Part shown: positions 6,558 to 9,545 of the stretch, piece by piece
How the letters are laid out: each line of letters begins with the position of its first letter
Position numbering within the stretch: the stretch's first letter is position 1
Assembly: GCA_003519205.1 (NCBI GenBank)
Contig: DOXE01000180.1
Span: 7,404-16,948 of the forward strand
Direction of reading: 5' to 3'
DNA from: Chloroflexota bacterium
Lineage (GTDB): Bacteria > Chloroflexota > Anaerolineae > Promineifilales > Promineifilaceae
DNA length: 9,545 nucleotides
Position numbers and translations under genes: made by a program
Notes under the pieces: model-generated
What the model was told of the DNA's origin: nothing
Seen by the model: the letters and a program-made list of their open reading frames with translations, nothing else
Database searches by the model: none

Positions 6558-8188
6558 AGCCCGCCCCTAGCAGCTTTCATTTCCCTAATAACTTTTGCTC
6601 TCAATTTATTATCTGATACACCAAGTTTTTTAAGATCCTCTTCAGTGTATTCTTTGCTATATTTAATTCCTAATACATCAAGTGTTTTTTTAAGGGCATC
6701 CTCAGCCGATTGAAGTTCCCTAAATGATTCTGATGATTTTTTCTTTGCTATCAAATCTCTTGCGGTAGCTATTGGATCGAACGGCTTACCCTCAAGTCTT
6801 GCCTTGTTTTCTTCATTAATAAGTTCAGACTTAACTTCAGCGGCATTCTGTCTTTCTGCGCGAAGTCCTGGGGTCAACGGATCTGGAACGCCAAGATTAA
6901 AATCAATAAATCTACTAGCCTGCGACATATCAGATCTATTATTTCTTACCTTTTGCTTTATGGCGTTAGCCTGCTTCCAGCTAATCTGACCTGATTTTGC
7001 ATACGTATCTACATAATTTTCTCCAATCTGGCCGTTGTCCGCCAGAGATTCAAGTTTCCCAATAAGTTCATCGCTACCTTTCGGACCAGCGCCCTCGCCT
7101 TTTCTAATGGCTTTCACTTGCTCTGGACTTGGCGGGGTACCATTTGCGCGTAATGATGAAATAAGAGAATCGCCGGATAGTTTCCCCTTATAAAAATCAT
7201 CCCAATAACCTATGGATTTATCTTTCCTTCCTTCATCCTCTAGTTTCTTGGTTGATTCCATTACCCTTACTTGTTCAGAAAGATTCTTTAGATACTGGTC
7301 TTTTACCAGTTCTTTGTCGATAATCTTCCCTTGAAGCAATCCGCTAAGATTTCCAAGGTCGCCAGAGTCGATTGCTTTAACCGCATCTGCTGGCTTCAAT
7401 CCCATCTTGATTGCTTGATTAGCAACCGCATCAATTAGCTTTTTGTTAAAGCTATTCATGGTTGATGAATAGAACGTAGGATCTCCAACCTGAATGGCAA
7501 TGTCTTGCACACGCTTTCTTTCAAGTGCAACCCTATCAACAATTAGGGCTGGATCTTGCTCGACATTAAACGTATCAGATATGATTGCCGATGTTGATTG
7601 CACGGAAAGATCAGCGGAATCCTTCATGGCAGCAGTATGCAACTTAGCCATACGCTCTGCCGCTTTTGCATACACAGAATTACCGGCAACAGTTATGCTT
7701 TGGCGGAACTTTAATGCTTGCTCTGGATCAACCCCGCGCAATACATTAGCGTATCCAGCGGTCATGCCATCTATTGTTGTCTTGATGCTATTTAAGTCTT
7801 TTATTTTATTAGCATCAATACCTGCACTCATAATAGCCAGATCATTCCTGGCATTTACTTCCAATTCATTACGCAACTGGATTGCTTGCACTTTCCTTGC
7901 CGCGTCACCGAATGACGTACCGCGCTGCTGGAACAATTCCTGCGGAGAACGGCCCTCCTGCATTGCAGCATCAATCTGCTCTTTCGTTACAGGATTCTCG
8001 GCACCATATTGCAAACCCTTGATCTCAGCTTCAGCGGCAGCTTCTTTGAAAGCAAATTGAGAGATACGAGAAAGACCTTCAGATATACCGCCAGCAAGCC
8101 TAGCCTGCTCGCGCTGTGCAGCAAACTCAAGCTGCGGCATACCAGGCACCGGTATGCCCATCATCTGATATCGTGGAAGTTCAGCCAT
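6554..8188 (-). CDS. gp15-like internal virion protein
   Basis: This 544-aa, strongly helical, charged protein occupies the T7 gp15 position (T7 gp15 is about 747 aa, so this one is shorter). The N-terminus reads LPRYQMMGIPVPGMPQLEF and is followed by long amphipathic helices rich in Ala, Gln, Lys and Glu (residues about 22-240, for example QREQARLAGGISEGLSRI). The C-terminal quarter is Lys/Glu-rich and encoded by conspicuously AT-rich DNA. There is no signal peptide, transmembrane segment, cysteine or enzymatic motif that I can see. It probably is stored in the capsid core and ejected into the periplasm to build the DNA conduit, as known for T7 gp15. The start ATG at 8188 has a weak GGGA Shine-Dalgarno six bases upstream, and the stop overlaps the next start by four bases. 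The assignment rests on order, size class and composition rather than a diagnostic motif. Confidence 0.65.
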   Translation of the reverse strand: MAELPRYQMMGIPVPGMPQLEFAAQREQARLAGGISEGLSRISQFAFKEAAAEAEIKGLQYGAENPVTKEQIDAAMQEGRSPQELFQQRGTSFGDAARKVQAIQLRNELEVNARNDLAIMSAGIDANKIKDLNSIKTTIDGMTAGYANVLRGVDPEQALKFRQSITVAGNSVYAKAAERMAKLHTAAMKDSADLSVQSTSAIISDTFNVEQDPALIVDRVALERKRVQDIAIQVGDPTFYSSTMNSFNKKLIDAVANQAIKMGLKPADAVKAIDSGDLGNLSGLLQGKIIDKELVKDQYLKNLSEQVRVMESTKKLEDEGRKDKSIGYWDDFYKGKLSGDSLISSLRANGTPPSPEQVKAIRKGEGAGPKGSDELIGKLESLADNGQIGENYVDTYAKSGQISWKQANAIKQKVRNNRSDMSQASRFIDFNLGVPDPLTPGLRAERQNAAEVKSELINEENKARLEGKPFDPIATARDLIAKKKSSESFRELQSAEDALKKTLDVLGIKYSKEYTEEDLKKLGVSDNKLRAKVIREMKAARGGL

Positions 8189-8215
8189 AATTCATCCCGT
8201 AATTTACAGCCTAGG

Positions 8216-8233
8216 CAGATAACCTAATATCTG
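8216..8233 (-). other. Small hairpin in the 51-nt intergenic gap
   Basis: CAGATA (8216-8221) and TATCTG (8228-8233) form a perfect six-pair inverted repeat around a six-base loop. It sits just after the stop of the gp14-like gene and before the start of the gp15-like gene. No U-tract follows on the minus strand, so it is not an obvious terminator. It could be an mRNA-processing or stabilising structure, or chance. Confidence 0.3.
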
Positions 8234-8239
8234 TAATCG

Positions 8240-8728
8240 TTAAGTTAAATCTACTACTGGCGCAGGCGCTTGCGTCATACCAGGCCCACCGATCTTGGAG
8301 GAGCTATATGCCGCCATGCCAACTTGAGTTGCGGCATTAAACCAACCCTGAGTGACAGCGGTATCTCCAGCCTCCTGAAATAGTGCTGCCTGCGTAAACC
8401 CTGCTCGTCTTGCTGTTTGTGCGCCTTCTTGAGTAAGCAGGAATTCTTTTCCGCCTTTCTTTTCCGTCACTGATTGCACAAGACCGGCAGACCCTTCGAA
8501 TCCCATAACTCCACCAGCATATGCCCTGGCTGCGGCGGCAGCATTGGCTTGATTAATCTGGCCAAGAACTGCATTGCCTTTACGCTCATACTCAAGAGCC
8601 TCACGCTCTGCCTGCAAACCAGCTTGCTGTGCTTTAAGCCGATATTGTTCTCTCTGAGCATATCCGGCCTGAATAGAGCCAACAGCGCCAACCCCAGCCA
8701 TAATAATAGCCAATGTCGCCATTTCCAT
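8240..8728 (-). CDS. gp14-like internal virion protein
   Basis: This 162-aa protein lies between the nozzle and gp15-like genes, exactly where T7-like phages encode internal virion protein gp14 (196 aa in T7). Residues 3-24 are small and hydrophobic (MATLAIIMAGVGAVGSIQAG). A long charged helix follows (about 25-70: YRLKAQQAGLQAEREALEYE), then QINQANAAAAARAYAGGVMG and FEGSA. This order (hydrophobic N-terminus, Gln/Ala-rich helix, Ala-rich turn, Gly/Ser segment) matches T7 gp14. gp14 is ejected first and forms a pore in the outer membrane; I infer the same role here. The chosen ATG at 8728 has a good SD (AAGGA, seven bases upstream) inside the end of the nozzle gene, one base after its stop. 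A second in-frame ATG two codons later is a less well-spaced alternative. No cysteines. Confidence 0.75.
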   Translation of the reverse strand: MEMATLAIIMAGVGAVGSIQAGYAQREQYRLKAQQAGLQAEREALEYERKGNAVLGQINQANAAAAARAYAGGVMGFEGSAGLVQSVTEKKGGKEFLLTQEGAQTARRAGFTQAALFQEAGDTAVTQGWFNAATQVGMAAYSSSKIGGPGMTQAPAPVVDLT

Positions 8729-8729
8729 C

Positions 8730-9545
8730 TTATGTTCCTTGATGTGTAGCTACTTTGTACTCAAGACCAAGTAGCGTCAGTTTAGCCGGTATATCCTGAG
8801 ATACGGTTATCTTCGCCTCTTGAGAATACCCCAAGATCCCATACAGCGTTTTCGTGCCAGTAAACTCAGGCACAGGATTGTCCAAGATATTAACGGTATC
8901 AAGAGTTCTTATTGGAATCAAAATATTATTTATTTTCAGATGCTGCGTCTCGTACAGCAGCGCATTAACCTCTACAATGCGCTTCTTGAAACCAATCCTG
9001 GTTCCTGTATTTAGCTTCAGATCTACAGGCATCGTTACAGCCTGTACAGTGAACGGCAGGCCAATCTCATAGGATGATGCAGATGATCGTGGGAACGTGA
9101 CGGTACCGCCACCAGGCACAGTCTCGTTATCTTGCACCGCACCATCAAGCAACAGGTTGACCTCTTCGCCAATCAGATGACTTGCGCTACCAGACGCAGC
9201 AGCGCCGCCCGTGACAGCGCAATCTGTCAGAAGTTCATCATCAAATGTCTCTACATAATAAACGTCTGAGCCATTGATGTTACGCTTAATAACAGTATAT
9301 ATCGTCGTCAAGTCAACGCTAATATCAATGAAATCACCATCAGTATCGTATTCAGACGGGGCGATAACATTCTGCGATCGAAGCATCGAAAACACCGCAA
9401 TCGTGCCGTCATCCCCGTTTACGATCATCAGCAGATCATTCTCGTCAGTTGCAACGCTGCTACGCAATACCATGCGCTTGGGGCTACGCAACAGATGACC
9501 AGCCAGCAAAGATATCTTCGTGGTCGTATAAGCCGCCTGCGCGTC
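8730..9545 (-). CDS. Tail nozzle / tail tubular protein B (gp12-like), C-terminal part
   Basis: The reading frame is open through the right edge (it begins DAQAAYTTTKISLLAGHLLR), so only the last 271 residues are present. A TTG at 9509 is not the real start. Visible elements are TDENDLLMIVNGDDGTIAVF, the segment TIYTVIKRNINGSDVYYVET, then LIGEEVNLLLDGAVQDNETV, GGGTVTFPRSSASSYEIGLP and FKKRIVEVNALL. From memory these are characteristic of the podovirus tail nozzle family (T7 gp12, tail tubular protein B), where a VxxVKRxINGxxxxYxE strand pair and an HLIGExVxxLxDG motif recur. The protein forms the distal end of the tail tube and closes it before infection. It is the first gene of the visible operon and is followed after one base by the gp14-like gene. 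The assignment is quite secure; the missing N-terminus prevents a length comparison. Confidence 0.8.
   Translation of the reverse strand, partial: DAQAAYTTTKISLLAGHLLRSPKRMVLRSSVATDENDLLMIVNGDDGTIAVFSMLRSQNVIAPSEYDTDGDFIDISVDLTTIYTVIKRNINGSDVYYVETFDDELLTDCAVTGGAAASGSASHLIGEEVNLLLDGAVQDNETVPGGGTVTFPRSSASSYEIGLPFTVQAVTMPVDLKLNTGTRIGFKKRIVEVNALLYETQHLKINNILIPIRTLDTVNILDNPVPEFTGTKTLYGILGYSQEAKITVSQDIPAKLTLLGLEYKVATHQGT
8736..8740 (-). promoter_or_regulatory. Ribosome binding site of gp14-like gene
   Basis: AAGGA seven bases upstream of the ATG at 8728 is located within the last codons of the nozzle gene (stop TAA at 8732-8730). The two genes are likely translated in tandem. Confidence 0.6.

Noticed and set aside
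6679..6700. A7 run in the gp15-like gene as a slippery site
   Set aside because: It is in the frame CTT AAA AAA ACA without a proper heptamer or visible downstream structure, and the frame continues normally to a coupled stop.
7494..8060. 188-codon open frame on the plus strand opposite the gp15-like gene
   Set aside because: It lies wholly antisense to a well-supported gene, its translation is low-complexity Ser/Ala/Ile-rich, and no plus-strand gene or signal is nearby. It is a shadow of the real frame.
8209..8216. GCCTAGGC palindrome in the 51-nt gap before the gp15-like gene, as an operator
   Set aside because: Only eight bases and not extended by flanking symmetry; expected by chance often enough that no regulatory claim is justified.

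Overview
The window is a stretch of a tailed-phage (or prophage) genome, most likely a podovirus with T7-like virion architecture that infects a Gram-negative host. Every gene I can support lies on the minus strand, so transcription runs from the right edge to the left edge. The gene order follows the T7 late block: tail nozzle (gp12-like), then three or four internal/ejected virion proteins (gp14-, gp15- and gp16-like), then the receptor-binding proteins (gp17 position). The host cannot be named from this sequence. The tailspikes suggest a bacterium with a capsule or long O-antigen.

Layout, in transcription order: the 3' part of a tail nozzle/tubular protein B gene (9545-8730, open at the window edge); a 162-aa gp14-like internal virion protein (8728-8240); a 544-aa helical gp15-like internal virion protein (8188-6554); a 214-aa Ala/Gly-rich protein with hydrophobic stretches (6557-5913); a 979-aa gp16-like ejection protein (5913-2974); a 920-aa tailspike (2962-200); and the first 43 codons of a second tailspike (131-1, open at the left edge). 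Junctions are tight: a 1-nt gap, a 51-nt gap, a 4-nt overlap (ATGA), a 1-nt overlap (TAATG), an 11-nt gap and a 68-nt gap. This looks like one translationally coupled operon. I see no convincing promoter, strong terminator, tRNA, CRISPR array or insertion sequence. There is no gene-free stretch longer than about 70 bases.

Inferred division of labour: the nozzle closes the distal tail. The gp14/gp15/gp16-like proteins would be packed in the capsid, ejected at infection, and build a conduit across the cell envelope. The tailspikes bind and probably degrade the surface polysaccharide. The first tailspike carries the T7 gp17-type virion anchor. The second begins almost directly with the motif that introduces a beta-helix, so it probably docks onto the first in a branched two-spike arrangement.

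The most notable signals are in the tailspike gene. There is a sharp rise in G+C exactly at the linker between its virion anchor and its beta-helix, a possible cysteine ladder in the helix, and a tandem pair of about 52-residue modules at its C-terminus. In the ejection block, the gp16-like function appears split between a 214-aa and a 979-aa gene, with no visible transglycosylase domain.
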